The notes under the pieces were generated by a model. It was given only the letters and a program-made list of their open reading frames with translations. It was not told where the DNA came from and made no database searches. A DNA stretch of 35,915 nucleotides. It comes from Candidatus Corynebacterium avicola. GTDB taxonomy: Bacteria; Actinomycetota; Actinomycetes; Mycobacteriales; Mycobacteriaceae. A program made the translations under genes and the position numbers. Location of the stretch: contig DXGC01000011.1 in the NCBI GenBank assembly GCA_019114135.1, positions 1 to 35,915 on the forward strand. Reading direction: 5' to 3'. Positions 1 through 8,531 of the stretch are shown here, one piece after another (position 1 is the first letter of the stretch; each line of letters starts with the position of its first letter).

Positions 1-582
1 GAGGAGGGCACCGCCGCCGAGGGCACCTCCGGACGCACCTGGGTCATCGACCCGGTGGACGGCACCTACAACTTCACCACCGGCTCCGACTACTGGTGCT
101 CCGCCCTGGCACTGGTCGAGGGCGACCCGGAGGACCCGGACAAGCTGATCTTCGGCGCGGTGCACCGTCCGGCGATGGGCTACACCTGGTTCGGTGGCGC
201 GGACATCCCCACCACCCTGGACGGCAACCGGGTCGGCACGCTCCCCGACCTCGCCCCGGCTGATTCCAGCCTGAGCGGCTACCTGCACCCCACCGACATC
301 GCCACCCCGGAGCTCAACGAGATCTTCACTGCGGTGGTCGACAACTTCGCCACGGTGCGGTTCAAGGGCTCGGCATCGGTGGACATGGCCTCGGTCGCCT
401 CCGGTAACCGCAGCTGCTGGTTCCAGCACAGCGTCCTGCCGTGGGACCTGCTTCCGGGTCGCGCGCTCGTCGAGGGGGCGGGAGGACGCTGCGAGCGCGT
501 CACCGCCGGCGGGAAGACCTGGTCGGTCGCCGGATCCCCGACCTGTGTCGACGCGGTCACCGAGCAGCTGAAGTCGCTCTAG
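1..582 (+). CDS. Inositol-monophosphatase-family phosphatase, 5' end missing
   Basis: The reading frame is open from the first base and ends at TAG 580-582, so only the C-terminal 193 residues are present. The motif WVIDPVDGTYNF (about residues 14-25 of the fragment) is the family's metal/phosphate-binding motif, and the two opening Glu residues may be the end of the preceding acidic metal-binding motif. A C-terminal VLPWDLLPGRALVEGAGG segment is the second metal-binding block (WD, then GA/AGG). The family hydrolyses phosphate monoesters such as inositol-1-phosphate, histidinol phosphate or PAP; the fragment alone does not fix the substrate. From memory, C. glutamicum has an IMPase-family gene next to hisN, and this could be its counterpart. 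The 3' end meets the minus-strand neighbour head-on, sharing the bases CTAG. Family call is confident, substrate is not. Confidence 0.85.
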   Translation, partial: EEGTAAEGTSGRTWVIDPVDGTYNFTTGSDYWCSALALVEGDPEDPDKLIFGAVHRPAMGYTWFGGADIPTTLDGNRVGTLPDLAPADSSLSGYLHPTDIATPELNEIFTAVVDNFATVRFKGSASVDMASVASGNRSCWFQHSVLPWDLLPGRALVEGAGGRCERVTAGGKTWSVAGSPTCVDAVTEQLKSL

Positions 583-3188
583 CGCCGCCGGAACATCCCC
601 TTCGCCCGGCGCGAAGCCGCCTTCGACATGCGCCGGAACCCGGGGATGGAAGCACCGTCGCGGCCTTCGTCGACCAGCGGTTCCAGCAAGGAGTAGAGCT
701 CCAGGACCAGGTCGCGGTCCCTGCAGGTGATGAATGCTGCCGGGTCCGCGCCGGCGTTGACGAGCCCACCGACCATCGACCAGCCGATATCGTCGTAGCG
801 GTACACGCCCGACTCCAGGTAGATGATCGTCGCCATGACCAGCGCGGTCGCGTCATCGGTCTCCATGATGTCGTTCATGAGGTTCCGGACCTCTTCGGCG
901 AGAAACCCACCGCTGTCGAACTCGGTGTCCTGTTCGCCCTCGAGGTCCGGCAGGATCCTGGTCGCCTCGGTGACCGCGGTCCGCGCCGCCGACAGGTTGT
1001 GACTGTGGTCGGCCCGCCAACGGTCGGCCTCCCCGGCAAAGCGGTCCGCCGCCCCGGCGAAGGCGCGGGGCAGCGGCTCCGCCGCGTCCAACACCGCCGT
1101 CGCGCGGGCGACCAGGGCGTCCCGCCTCTCGACCACTCGCGCACCGGTCTGGGCGGGGTCGGCGGGGATCACCTGGAGCTGTCGGCGGACCTGGTAGTTC
1201 AGGACGTGGAGGTTGCCGCCCCGCACCGGCTCCTCGAGCCAGTCCAGGAACACCGACGCGCAGTGCACCATGGCGGCGGCGTCCCCCACCTGCCGCGCGT
1301 CATTGATGATCTCGGGGGCGTTGGCGAGGATCAGCCCCCGCCAGTCGGTCTCCTCCCATTCGTCGAGTGGCTCGGCGAAGACCATCTGGTCGAGTGCCCT
1401 GACCTTCTCGACCACCCGCTCCGGCCCTGGCGGCATCTCGGCGGCCCGCTGGCGGGTGAGCATCGCACCGTAGCAGGCGGCGTAGTCGGAGTAGTTGTTG
1501 TTCAGGGCCGACCCGACGTCGGACAGTGCGCGGGCACGTTCCTGCTCATTGTCCGAGGTCATCGCCAGATCCCAGAGGGCGAGGAACCGTGCCCTGACGC
1601 ACCGCGGGGTGGACAGGTGCGCGGTCTCGTCGATGACCTTCCGGCACCACCGGTCGCATTCCTGCGTATCGCCACGACGGTGGAAACCACTGATGATCCG
1701 GCGGGCGTAGATGACCGACTGCTCGCGGACCACCTCGGTGTCGTCGTGGACGCCACGCTCGTACATCTCGGCGCAGGCGGTCACCGCGGCCTGGAACTCC
1801 CGGTCGTCTGAGGATAAGACCCCGTTGAAGGCCCATCCACCGCGCGCATCGGCGAGTGCCTGGGCGCGGACGTTGAAATCGTCGCTGTACAGCCCGGTGG
1901 GCACCCCCTGGGGCTTGCCGGGCAGGACCGGTTCCGAGGGGCGGTGGGGACTGTCGGCGAGGTCAGGGGTCCACGGGGTCCGCGCGGCATCGGGTGTGAC
2001 CTCCGTGTTCTGTCCGTCCTCTGCGTCCCCTGTTTCCCCTGGGTCCTGTATTTCCGCAGTGTCCGCAGTGTCCGCAGTGTCCTCGGTGTCCCCGGCGACC
2101 TCGTGGAGCTTCCGGATCACGTCGTCGATGGAGGAGGCGACCGAAAGGTCGAGCATGTCCCGTCGTTGCGCCGCCGCACCCCACTCCTGCAGGGACCGGA
2201 TGACCCTCTCGGGCGGCAGGCCGACGGAGAGGATCATGTTGCCGCAGTCGGCGATCGTGCTGTTCACCCCGTTCTCGTCGAGTCTGCCGACGAGGTCGAG
2301 GACCTTCCGGTCCACGTTGTCGATCCATGGTCCCGCCTCCGGGTCGGTCTGCAGGTCGGGGTTGCGGAAGTACGCCAGGGCCAGCCGGAGGCGTTCTCCG
2401 TCGGCCCCCTCGGTGGGCACCGAGGCGAGGTCGAGGAGCATCTCGGCCTGGTCGCTGGTCCGCTCCGCCCGTTCCCAGCGGGGGTCGCTTGCGACGACCA
2501 TCGAGGCGAAGGCAGCCACGGCCTGGGCCAGGTCGGGAGGGCATCCGCCACCGCCGGCCGTGCACCGGGAGATCAGGTACCCGACCTCCTCCTGCCAGAT
2601 GTCAGGGCGTCCGGCCGTGACCGTGCGTCGTGCCAGAGCCTCGAAGGACCAGACCAGCCACCGACGCGGGGCCGGACGGTCGGCGCTCATGGCGTCGACC
2701 GCCTCCCGGAGCATCTTGCGGGACGCCGTGGACACTGGCTCCAGGGTGTGGGCGGCCTGGGCCGCAGCAGACGCGGCCTCCAGCGCGTGGGAGAGATCGG
2801 GGCCAAGGGTGTCGACATGGTCCCGCGCCAGCGAGACGAGGTCGGATGCCTCCGACAGGATCTTGAAGGACGGGCGTGGGAGGGAGCCCTTCTCCAGGCG
2901 TTGGTGGTTCTCCGCCTGGTTGGCGTGGTCGAGCAGTTGAACCCGACCGATCAGACGGGCGGCCGCCGACAAGGCGTCCGTGGGATCCGGAAGCTCGGTC
3001 CCGGCGACCTCGCTCTGGTCCCGGTCGGGGTCGGCGGTGTCGATGAGCCAGTTCGCGACCGGGTCCATGACAGGAGAACCGTCTGGGCCGCGGCGGAGTC
3101 CGGCGAGAGCCTCAGTCAGATCCGCGCGGTCAACGGGCAGGTCAAGCCATGAAATGAGGAAATCTGAAGTAACGGCCACACCGGGCAT
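579..3188 (-). CDS. Large hypothetical helical protein (869 aa)
   Basis: I do not recognise this protein. It has no signal peptide or membrane segment. Both halves look almost entirely alpha-helical and Ala/Leu-rich, in the style of TPR or HEAT-like repeat solenoids. An N-terminal block (about 1-365) and a C-terminal block (about 430-869) are joined by an acidic, Thr/Pro-rich linker (about 366-430) that contains an Asp-Thr-Ala repeat. The C terminus is strongly basic (SRRAKGMFRRR). Several Cys residues are scattered without a metal-binding spacing. The start at ATG 3188 is supported by a -10-like TGTATA/TATATG only 5-7 nt upstream, suggesting a leaderless mRNA. It converges on the IMPase gene and diverges from the small membrane-protein gene, so it is probably monocistronic. 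A cytoplasmic scaffold or regulatory role is possible but unsupported. Confidence 0.8.
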   Translation of the reverse strand: MPGVAVTSDFLISWLDLPVDRADLTEALAGLRRGPDGSPVMDPVANWLIDTADPDRDQSEVAGTELPDPTDALSAAARLIGRVQLLDHANQAENHQRLEKGSLPRPSFKILSEASDLVSLARDHVDTLGPDLSHALEAASAAAQAAHTLEPVSTASRKMLREAVDAMSADRPAPRRWLVWSFEALARRTVTAGRPDIWQEEVGYLISRCTAGGGGCPPDLAQAVAAFASMVVASDPRWERAERTSDQAEMLLDLASVPTEGADGERLRLALAYFRNPDLQTDPEAGPWIDNVDRKVLDLVGRLDENGVNSTIADCGNMILSVGLPPERVIRSLQEWGAAAQRRDMLDLSVASSIDDVIRKLHEVAGDTEDTADTADTAEIQDPGETGDAEDGQNTEVTPDAARTPWTPDLADSPHRPSEPVLPGKPQGVPTGLYSDDFNVRAQALADARGGWAFNGVLSSDDREFQAAVTACAEMYERGVHDDTEVVREQSVIYARRIISGFHRRGDTQECDRWCRKVIDETAHLSTPRCVRARFLALWDLAMTSDNEQERARALSDVGSALNNNYSDYAACYGAMLTRQRAAEMPPGPERVVEKVRALDQMVFAEPLDEWEETDWRGLILANAPEIINDARQVGDAAAMVHCASVFLDWLEEPVRGGNLHVLNYQVRRQLQVIPADPAQTGARVVERRDALVARATAVLDAAEPLPRAFAGAADRFAGEADRWRADHSHNLSAARTAVTEATRILPDLEGEQDTEFDSGGFLAEEVRNLMNDIMETDDATALVMATIIYLESGVYRYDDIGWSMVGGLVNAGADPAAFITCRDRDLVLELYSLLEPLVDEGRDGASIPGFRRMSKAASRRAKGMFRRR
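2054..2089. repeat. 9-bp microsatellite inside the 869-aa gene
   Basis: The unit CCGCAGTGT is repeated exactly three times (2054-2062, 2063-2071, 2072-2080), followed by a degenerate copy CCTCGGTGT. On the coding (minus) strand it gives the Asp-Thr-Ala run in the acidic linker. As the unit is a multiple of three, copy-number change would alter linker length without a frameshift. Confidence 0.9.
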
Positions 3189-3193
3189 TCAAA

Positions 3194-3201
3194 CATATAC
3201 A
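3194..3201 (-). promoter_or_regulatory. -10 box for the 869-aa gene
   Basis: On the minus strand TGTATATG lies directly before TTTGA and the ATG at 3188. Either TGTATA (7-nt spacer) or TATATG (5-nt spacer) would place transcription start at or next to the A of ATG. Confidence 0.5.
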
Positions 3202-3248
3202 CTCATGGCCGCTCGTGTTTTTCCCTCAATGAAAGCGTGACTCTCCCC

Positions 3249-3668
3249 ATGGCCGCTCCGTCCAACGGGCCCGACTGGTCCAGCACCACGGACAACTCCA
3301 GCAATGCCCCTGACCTCGCCTTCGGCCAGGGGCACCAACAGCCCGCCACGGACGACGGGAACCCCGGCTCCAACGCCGAGGAGGGCAAGCGCGGTGGCCG
3401 CATCTGCGCCATCGTCGGCGCCGTCCTCACCGTCATCAGCCTCGTCGTGATCTTCATCGCCGGCGCCGATGCGGATGCCGGCTGGCGTGGGCGGGACATG
3501 CCCATCTGGATCATCCTCGTCCCCGGGCTCGTCGGGTTGTTCGGCGGTATCTACGGCATGCTCTCGAAGCGCGCCTACGAGGAGGAGAATGCCTACAAGA
3601 AGTTCATCCGCGCCGCGATCGTCATGAGCGTCTTCGAGGCATTCATGGTGTACGGCGTCTTCAGCTGA
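3249..3668 (+). CDS. Small membrane protein of unknown function (139 aa)
   Basis: A hydrophilic Asn/Asp/Gly-rich N terminus of about 50 residues is followed by three predicted membrane helices: ICAIVGAVLTVISLVVIFIA, then a helix starting WIILVPGLVGLFGGIY, and a C-terminal helix ending FEAFMVYGVFS. A charged loop (KRAYEEENAYKKFIR) joins the last two. No family is recognised. A GTG at 3237 would add four residues (Met-Thr-Leu-Pro), but the purine-rich GAAAG at 3231-3235 lies too close to it and suits the ATG at 3249 better (13 nt, still long), so I chose the ATG with modest confidence. The gene diverges from the 869-aa gene across a short AT-rich gap and lies 51 nt before the alpha-glucosidase, which has its own promoter. 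Confidence 0.7.
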   Translation: MAAPSNGPDWSSTTDNSSNAPDLAFGQGHQQPATDDGNPGSNAEEGKRGGRICAIVGAVLTVISLVVIFIAGADADAGWRGRDMPIWIILVPGLVGLFGGIYGMLSKRAYEEENAYKKFIRAAIVMSVFEAFMVYGVFS

Positions 3669-3707
3669 CCCCACCCTGTGCGCCCTGCCCGGACCAGCCG
3701 GAACAGT

Positions 3708-3713
3708 TAGTCT
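3708..3713 (+). promoter_or_regulatory. -10 box TAGTCT, leaderless alpha-glucosidase
   Basis: TAGTCT ends 6 nt before the ATG at 3720, so transcription would begin at or beside the start codon. No ribosome-binding site is visible upstream, consistent with a leaderless message. Confidence 0.55.
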
Positions 3714-3719
3714 GTCCGC

Positions 3720-5459
3720 ATGAGCGCAGCGAAGACTTCGAGTTTGGACCAGTGGTGGCGTGATGCGGTGATCTACCAGGTCTATCCCCGGTCCTTCGCG
3801 GACTCGAACGGTGACGGTGTCGGCGATCTGCCGGGTATCACCGCCCACCTGGGCCACCTCGCCGACCTGGGCGTCGACGCGGTGTGGATCTCCCCCTTCT
3901 ACCCCTCCCCGCAGAACGACGCAGGCTACGACGTCGCAGACTATTACGGGGTGGACGCCCTGTTCGGTGACCTGGACGACGCCGACGCCCTCATCGCCGA
4001 GGCCCACCGTCTGGGCCTGCGGGTGGTCGTGGACCTGGTCCCCAACCACACCAGTGACGAGCACCCGTGGTTCCAGCGTGCCCTGGCCGCCGACCCCGGC
4101 TCCCCGGAGCGGGACTGGTACATGTTCCGGGACCTGGATCCCTCAGAGGACACAGACGACCAGAAGAACCCGATCGTGCGTCCGAACAACTGGGAGTCGA
4201 ACTTCGGCGGCCCGGCCTGGTCGTCCGTCACCACCAGAACCTCCGACGGATCCGAGGCCACCCAGTGGTACCTGCATCTCTTCGACTCCAGCCAGCCCGA
4301 CCTGAACTGGCAGAATCCCGAGGTCCGGGCGGCCTTCCTCGACGTGCTGCGCTTCTGGCTGGACCGTGGGGTCGACGGCTTCCGGGTGGACGTCGCCCAC
4401 GGCTTGATCAAGGCCGAGGGGCTGCCGGACGTCGCCGAAGGCTCCCACCAGTCCGATGCCATGGCAGATGAAGTCACCCCCTACTGGGACCAGGAAGGTG
4501 TGCACGAGATCTACCGCACCTGGCGTGAGGTGCTGGACAGCTACCCGGGTGACCGCATCATGGTCGCCGAGGCGTGGGTGCAGCCGGTGGACCGGATCGC
4601 CCGGTACGTCCGACCCGGCGAATACCACCAGGCGTTCAACTTCTCCTTCCTGGACACCCCGTGGGACGCGGCGAAACTGCGGGCGACGATCGAGGAGTCC
4701 TACGGGGTGACATCGCAGGTCGGCGCGCCGACGACATGGGTGCTGTCCAACCACGACGTGATCCGTCACGCCACCCGCCTGGCATTGGCCCCCTCGGAGT
4801 TCACCACCGAGCTGGCCGGACCGGTGACGGTTCCGGAGCGCAGCCTGGGCCTGCGTCGGGCGCGGGCGGCGACCACTCTGATGCTGGCGCTGCCGGGCAG
4901 CGCCTACCTGTACCAGGGCGAGGAGCTGGGGCTCCCGGAGGTCCTCGACCTTCCGGACGAGGCCCGCCAGGACCCGACGTTCGCCCGCACCGACGGAGAG
5001 CGCCTGGGACGCGACGGCTGCCGCGTGCCGATCCCCTGGCACCGTTCCGACGTCGCCGATGCCGGTGCCGGTTCGGACACAGCGTCCGCACCGTGGCTGC
5101 CACAGCCAGAGGAGTTCGCCGACCTCGCCGTCGACGTGCAGCAGGTCGACCCGGACTCCACCCTGTCGTTCTACCGGCGGCTGCTGGCCCTGCGCCGCGA
5201 GCTCGGCCTGGGCGCCGGAACGCTCAGCGTGCCGTCCCCCGTAGAGGATCCCGACGCCGACCTGCTGGTCGTCGACATTACCTCCGAGGACGACCCGGAG
5301 GCGGCGTCCGGCGGGGCGACACAGACCCGCGCGGTAGTGAACTTCGGCGCCGAGGCCTGGCCCATTCCCGCTGGATACAAAGTTGTCACCACCAGTGAGC
5401 CGGGCATCACCGACACGCTGCCCGGCGACTGCGCGGTGTGGTTGACCCGCTCGGGATGA
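3720..5459 (+). CDS. GH13 alpha-glucosidase
   Basis: A cytoplasmic glycoside hydrolase of family 13 (579 aa, no signal peptide) that would cleave terminal alpha-linked glucose from maltose, isomaltose or related oligosaccharides. All four family regions are present: DLVPNH (105-110), GFRVDVAHG with the nucleophile Asp224, VAEAW with the acid/base Glu284, and SNHD with Asp346. The N terminus ([21 protein letters not shown]) is typical of the oligo-1,6-glucosidase/alpha-glucosidase branch; length is normal. A small beta domain forms the C terminus. Which linkage is preferred (maltase, isomaltase or trehalose-related) cannot be read from the sequence. The gene stands alone on the plus strand, with a 100-nt gap containing a tandem repeat before hisN. 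It shares no obvious pathway with hisN and may be part of an insertion between two IMPase-family genes. Confidence 0.92.
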   Translation: MSAAKTSSLDQWWRDAVIYQVYPRSFADSNGDGVGDLPGITAHLGHLADLGVDAVWISPFYPSPQNDAGYDVADYYGVDALFGDLDDADALIAEAHRLGLRVVVDLVPNHTSDEHPWFQRALAADPGSPERDWYMFRDLDPSEDTDDQKNPIVRPNNWESNFGGPAWSSVTTRTSDGSEATQWYLHLFDSSQPDLNWQNPEVRAAFLDVLRFWLDRGVDGFRVDVAHGLIKAEGLPDVAEGSHQSDAMADEVTPYWDQEGVHEIYRTWREVLDSYPGDRIMVAEAWVQPVDRIARYVRPGEYHQAFNFSFLDTPWDAAKLRATIEESYGVTSQVGAPTTWVLSNHDVIRHATRLALAPSEFTTELAGPVTVPERSLGLRRARAATTLMLALPGSAYLYQGEELGLPEVLDLPDEARQDPTFARTDGERLGRDGCRVPIPWHRSDVADAGAGSDTASAPWLPQPEEFADLAVDVQQVDPDSTLSFYRRLLALRRELGLGAGTLSVPSPVEDPDADLLVVDITSEDDPEAASGGATQTRAVVNFGAEAWPIPAGYKVVTTSEPGITDTLPGDCAVWLTRSG

Positions 5460-5475
5460 CGGTATCGCCGGGAGC

Positions 5476-5521
5476 ACCTCCGAGGAACCCCCCTACGTAC
5501 CTCCGAGGAACCCCCCTACGT
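5476..5521. repeat. Perfect 23-bp tandem duplication before hisN
   Basis: Two identical 23-bp units abut at 5476-5498 and 5499-5521. Each starts ACCTCCGAGG and ends CCCCCCTACGT, and each contains the small palindrome CCTCCGAGG. The pair is itself bracketed by a near-identical 11-mer, GGTATCGCCGG (5461-5471) and GGTATCCCCGG (5531-5541). It lies 17 nt after the alpha-glucosidase stop and 24 nt before the hisN -10 box. Confidence 0.9.
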
Positions 5522-5545
5522 ACTGCACCCGGTATCCCCGGGGCC

Positions 5546-5551
5546 TATCCT
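5546..5551 (+). promoter_or_regulatory. -10 box TATCCT for hisN
   Basis: TATCCT ends 8 nt before the ATG at 5560. This argues for the ATG start rather than the in-frame TTG at 5551, which overlaps the box, and suggests a leaderless or nearly leaderless transcript. Confidence 0.5.
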
Positions 5552-5559
5552 TGGGCACC

Positions 5560-6399
5560 ATGAGCACGCCTGCACCGGACGCCGCTTCCGGAACCGCCGC
5601 CAGCTACTCCGACGACCTGAACCTCGCCCTCAACCTGGCCAACGCCGCCGACGACCTCACCATGGGCCGGTTCGAGGCCGGCGACCTCCACATCGAGACC
5701 AAGCCGGACCTCACCCCCGTCTCGGACGCCGACACCGCCACCGAGACCCGCCTGCGTGAGCTGCTGTCCACCCACCGACCCGAAGACGCCGTCCTCGGGG
5801 AGGAATTCGGCGGCGACGTCGAGCTCACCGGACGTCAGTGGGTCATCGACCCGATCGACGGCACCAAGAACTTCGTCCGCGGTGTGCCGGTCTGGGCAAC
5901 GCTGATCTCCCTGCTGGTCGACGGTGAGCCCGTCGTCGGTGTGGTCTCCGCCCCGGGGCTGGCCCGACGCTGGTGGGCAGCAGAAGGCATGGGCGCCTGG
6001 CGCACCTTCGGCACCCACCAGGCCCGGCGCATGAACGTCTCCAAGGTCTCCGACATCGCCGACTCCTCGATCTCGCTGTCCTCCCTCGACGGTTGGAAGG
6101 TCGTCGGACGCCGCGAGGAAATCATCGCACTCACCGACTCCGCCTGGCGGCTGCGTGGCTTCGGCGACTTCTGGTCCTACTGCATGGTCGCCGAGGGCAC
6201 CGTGGACATCGCCGCCGAGCCCGAGGTCAGCCTCTGGGACCTCGCCGCACTCGACGTCATCGTCCGCGAGGCAGGCGGCACCTTCACCTCCCTCGACGGG
6301 ACGCCGGGGCCGCACGAGGGGTCCGCCGTGGCGTCCAACGGCCTGCTTCAGGACGCCGTGCTGTCCGCGCTGGAGCCCGGGGACTCATCCGGAAATTAA
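5560..6399 (+). CDS. hisN: Histidinol-phosphatase (IMPase family)
   Basis: Dephosphorylates L-histidinol phosphate to histidinol, the penultimate step group of histidine synthesis, in the cytoplasm. The 279-aa product has the IMPase blocks in order: [11 protein letters not shown] (substrate/metal region), [10 protein letters not shown] (metal-binding Glu pair), [23 protein letters not shown] (first half is the metal-binding DPIDGT), and [16 protein letters not shown] at the C terminus. I recall the same words, almost residue for residue, in C. glutamicum HisN, including RRWWA.EG.GAWRTF and [19 protein letters not shown]. The ATG at 5560 was preferred to an upstream TTG because the promoter box overlaps the latter. 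It follows the tandem repeat and is followed after 39 nt by a gene with its own -10 box, so it is probably a single-gene unit away from the main his operon. Confidence 0.93.
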   Translation: MSTPAPDAASGTAASYSDDLNLALNLANAADDLTMGRFEAGDLHIETKPDLTPVSDADTATETRLRELLSTHRPEDAVLGEEFGGDVELTGRQWVIDPIDGTKNFVRGVPVWATLISLLVDGEPVVGVVSAPGLARRWWAAEGMGAWRTFGTHQARRMNVSKVSDIADSSISLSSLDGWKVVGRREEIIALTDSAWRLRGFGDFWSYCMVAEGTVDIAAEPEVSLWDLAALDVIVREAGGTFTSLDGTPGPHEGSAVASNGLLQDAVLSALEPGDSSGN

Positions 6400-6426
6400 C
6401 TGGGTTCGTGTTCTCCCGTAGACGCG

Positions 6427-6432
6427 TAGCCT
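6427..6432 (+). promoter_or_regulatory. -10 box TAGCCT, leaderless
   Basis: TAGCCT ends 6 nt before the ATG at 6439 and there is no Shine-Dalgarno sequence, the same arrangement as at several other starts in this window. Confidence 0.5.
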
Positions 6433-6438
6433 TGTGTT

Positions 6439-7227
6439 ATGAGCGCAGAGAACACCACATCACAGGAAAATCTCACGGAGAAGGCCCAACTCCTTCTTGA
6501 CCTCCACCACGGCGGCTCCCCGGTCGTCCTGCCCACCGTGTGGGACGCCTGGAGCGCCCACACCGCCGTCGACGCCGGGTTCACCGCTCTGACCGTCGGC
6601 TCCCACCCGGTCGCCGACTCCCTCGGCTTCCCCGACGGCGAGAACACTCCCCTGGACCTCTACTTCGCCGCGGTCGCCCGCATCACCGGGGCCGTGGACG
6701 TGCCAGTGTCCGTGGACGTCGAGTCCGGCTACGGCCTCGACGCCGCCGACCTGGTCGACCGCGTCCTGGATGCCGGTGCCGTCGGCGTCAACGTCGAGGA
6801 CACCGTCCACTCCGACGACTCCTACCGCCCCGCCGAGGAGCACGGCGCCTACATCGCGGCCATCCGTGCGGCCGCCGAGGAGCGCGGCGTGCACCTGGTC
6901 GTCAACGGACGCACCGACGCCTTCACCAAGGACGGCGATGACGAGGCGAAGCTGCAGGACGCCCTGAACCGGCTCGCCATCCTGGAGAAGTCCGGTGCGG
7001 ACTCCCTGTACCCGGTGGGCATCCCCTCCACCGGGGTGCTCACCACGATCCTCGAGACCGTCTCCACCCCGGTGAACATCACCGCCCACCCGGTCGACGG
7101 CGGGATCCCCGACGGTATCGACCTGGCCACCGCCACGAAGCTCGGCGTGGGCCGGATCTCCTTCGGGCCGCTGTTCCAGGCGTCATTGAAGGACGCCGCC
7201 GGCCCGGTGCTGGAACGCTGGACCTGA
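6439..7227 (+). CDS. PEP mutase/isocitrate lyase-family protein
   Basis: A 262-aa alpha/beta-barrel protein of the isocitrate lyase/PEP mutase superfamily, whose members make or break C-C, C-P or P-C bonds next to a carboxylate (oxaloacetate hydrolase, PEP mutase, carboxyphosphonoenolpyruvate mutase). Visible family segments are VVLPTVWDAWSAHTAVDAGF near the N terminus, the Mg-binding stretch VPVSVDVESGYG, GVNVEDT, and VVNGRTDAF. The isocitrate/methylisocitrate lyase catalytic loop with KKCGH is absent: the residues after GVNVEDT are VHSDDSYRPAEEH. It is therefore not an ICL, and the exact reaction is unknown. It is followed after 82 nt by the glycerol-dehydrogenase-like gene on the same strand, which has its own ribosome-binding site; co-transcription is possible. 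Family certain, function not. Confidence 0.85.
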   Translation: MSAENTTSQENLTEKAQLLLDLHHGGSPVVLPTVWDAWSAHTAVDAGFTALTVGSHPVADSLGFPDGENTPLDLYFAAVARITGAVDVPVSVDVESGYGLDAADLVDRVLDAGAVGVNVEDTVHSDDSYRPAEEHGAYIAAIRAAAEERGVHLVVNGRTDAFTKDGDDEAKLQDALNRLAILEKSGADSLYPVGIPSTGVLTTILETVSTPVNITAHPVDGGIPDGIDLATATKLGVGRISFGPLFQASLKDAAGPVLERWT

Positions 7228-7309
7228 GCGACCGAACCCCAGCACCAACCCTCAGATTGACACAATCCCTGACCAGGGAAACCCCCGAACAGAAAGGACA
7301 CCCCTTACC

Positions 7310-8437
7310 GTGACCTCCATCGACCGCGTCTACACCAGCCCGTCCCGCTACGTCCAGGGCGCCGGGGTCATCGACCGCGCCGCCGGTTACCTCGCCCCGC
7401 TGGGCACCTCCCAGCTGATCATCACCGACGACATCGTGTGGGGTATCGCCGGTGAGCAGCTCGAGAACTCGCTGAACTCCGACGAGGACACCGACCAGAA
7501 CGCCACCCACGAGATCTTCGGCGGAGAAGCCTCCTACAAGGAGATCGAGCGCATCTCCGAGGTGGCGTCCTCCCGTGGATCCGACGTCATCATCGGCCTG
7601 GGCGGCGGCAAGATCATCGACACCGCCCGTGCGGTCGCCGACAAGGGCGGACTGCCGGTCGCCATCTTCCCCACCGCCGTCTCCGCGGACGCACCGACCG
7701 CGCGCGTCTCGGTGATCTACACCGACGACGGTGTCTTCGACTCCTACCTCTTCTACGACCGCAACCCCGACCTCGTCGCCGTGGACACCACCGTCATCGC
7801 CAACGCACCGGTGAACACGCTGCGCTCCGGCATCGGCGATGCACTGGCCACCTCGGTGGAGGCACGCGCGGTCGCCCGGGCGAACTCCCGACGCATGGAC
7901 GACACCGCCCGTCCCACCCTGGCCGGCATCGCCCTGGCCGAGAAGTGCGAGGAGACCCTGTTCGCCTACGCCCACCAGGCACTGCGCGACAACGAGGCAC
8001 ACATCGCCAGCCGCGCCCTGGAGAACATCGCCGAGGCCAACACCCTGCTGTCCGGCCTCGGATTCGAGAACGGTGGCCTGGCCGCCGTCCACGCCATCCA
8101 CAACGGGTTCACCGCTCTCTCCGGCGACATCCACCACAAGTCGCACGGCGAGAAGGTCTCCTTCGGCATCGGCGTGCAGCTCGTCCTGGAAGGCGCACCG
8201 AAGGAGGAGCTGGACCGCTTCATCGGCTTCCTGCAGTCGGTCGGACTGCCGACCACGCTGGAGGAGATCAACCTGCCCGAGGTCTCCGACGAGGACCTGT
8301 TCCGCATCGCCGAACTGGCCGTGTCCCCGGACGAGACGCTGAAGCAGCTGCCCGGCGAGTACACCGCCGCCGATGTCGTCGAGGCCATCAAGGCCGCCGA
8401 CAACTACGCCCACGGACTGAAGGAACGTAACGCCTGA
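7310..8437 (+). CDS. gldA: Glycerol dehydrogenase-like Fe/Zn alcohol dehydrogenase
   Basis: A 375-aa cytoplasmic NAD-dependent dehydrogenase of the iron-containing alcohol dehydrogenase superfamily, resembling GldA, which interconverts glycerol and dihydroxyacetone. The N terminus SPSRYVQGAGVIDRAAGYL and the cofactor loop IIGLGGGKIIDTARAVAD are typical of GldA. Metal ligands are expected at the Asp of GIGDALATSVEA and the two His of HAIHNGFTAL and HHKSHGEKVSFG. The GTG at 7310 is supported by AGAAAGGA at 7291-7298 (11-nt spacing). Its neighbours, a PEP-mutase-family protein upstream and phosphoglucose isomerase downstream, fit a loose central-carbon grouping but not an operon with a defined pathway. 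Substrate could be another vicinal diol. Confidence 0.88.
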   Translation: MTSIDRVYTSPSRYVQGAGVIDRAAGYLAPLGTSQLIITDDIVWGIAGEQLENSLNSDEDTDQNATHEIFGGEASYKEIERISEVASSRGSDVIIGLGGGKIIDTARAVADKGGLPVAIFPTAVSADAPTARVSVIYTDDGVFDSYLFYDRNPDLVAVDTTVIANAPVNTLRSGIGDALATSVEARAVARANSRRMDDTARPTLAGIALAEKCEETLFAYAHQALRDNEAHIASRALENIAEANTLLSGLGFENGGLAAVHAIHNGFTALSGDIHHKSHGEKVSFGIGVQLVLEGAPKEELDRFIGFLQSVGLPTTLEEINLPEVSDEDLFRIAELAVSPDETLKQLPGEYTAADVVEAIKAADNYAHGLKERNA

Positions 8438-8516
8438 GTCGGACGTCCTGTCGCCCCTTCGCCGCGGCAGAGCGGTATTTTCCGCTACCGTGGTGACGGA
8501 GAACACCATCAGCAGC

Positions 8517-8523
8517 GAAAGGG
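8517..8523 (+). promoter_or_regulatory. Ribosome-binding site deciding the pgi start
   Basis: GAAAGGG stands 8 nt before the GTG at 8532. The longer open frame (GTG 8490) has no ribosome-binding site and overlaps a -10-like TACCGT at 8486-8491, which would give an mRNA leader of roughly 35 nt ending in this site. Confidence 0.65.
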
Positions 8524-8531
8524 CGACACCA

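Noticed and set aside
441..1811. 456-aa open frame on the plus strand, and similar long frames opposite the 869-aa, lhr, M24 and mctC genes
   Set aside because: They lie opposite or out of frame with recognisable genes, are Arg/Gly/Pro-rich or His/Asp/Gly-rich as expected of shadow frames in GC-rich DNA, and have no ribosome-binding site or domain.
6439..7227. Isocitrate or methylisocitrate lyase
   Set aside because: The catalytic KKCGH loop is absent and the protein is only 262 aa.
7257..7262. TTGACA as a -35 box for gldA
   Set aside because: No -10-like hexamer occurs 16-19 bp downstream (the bases there are ACCC-rich).
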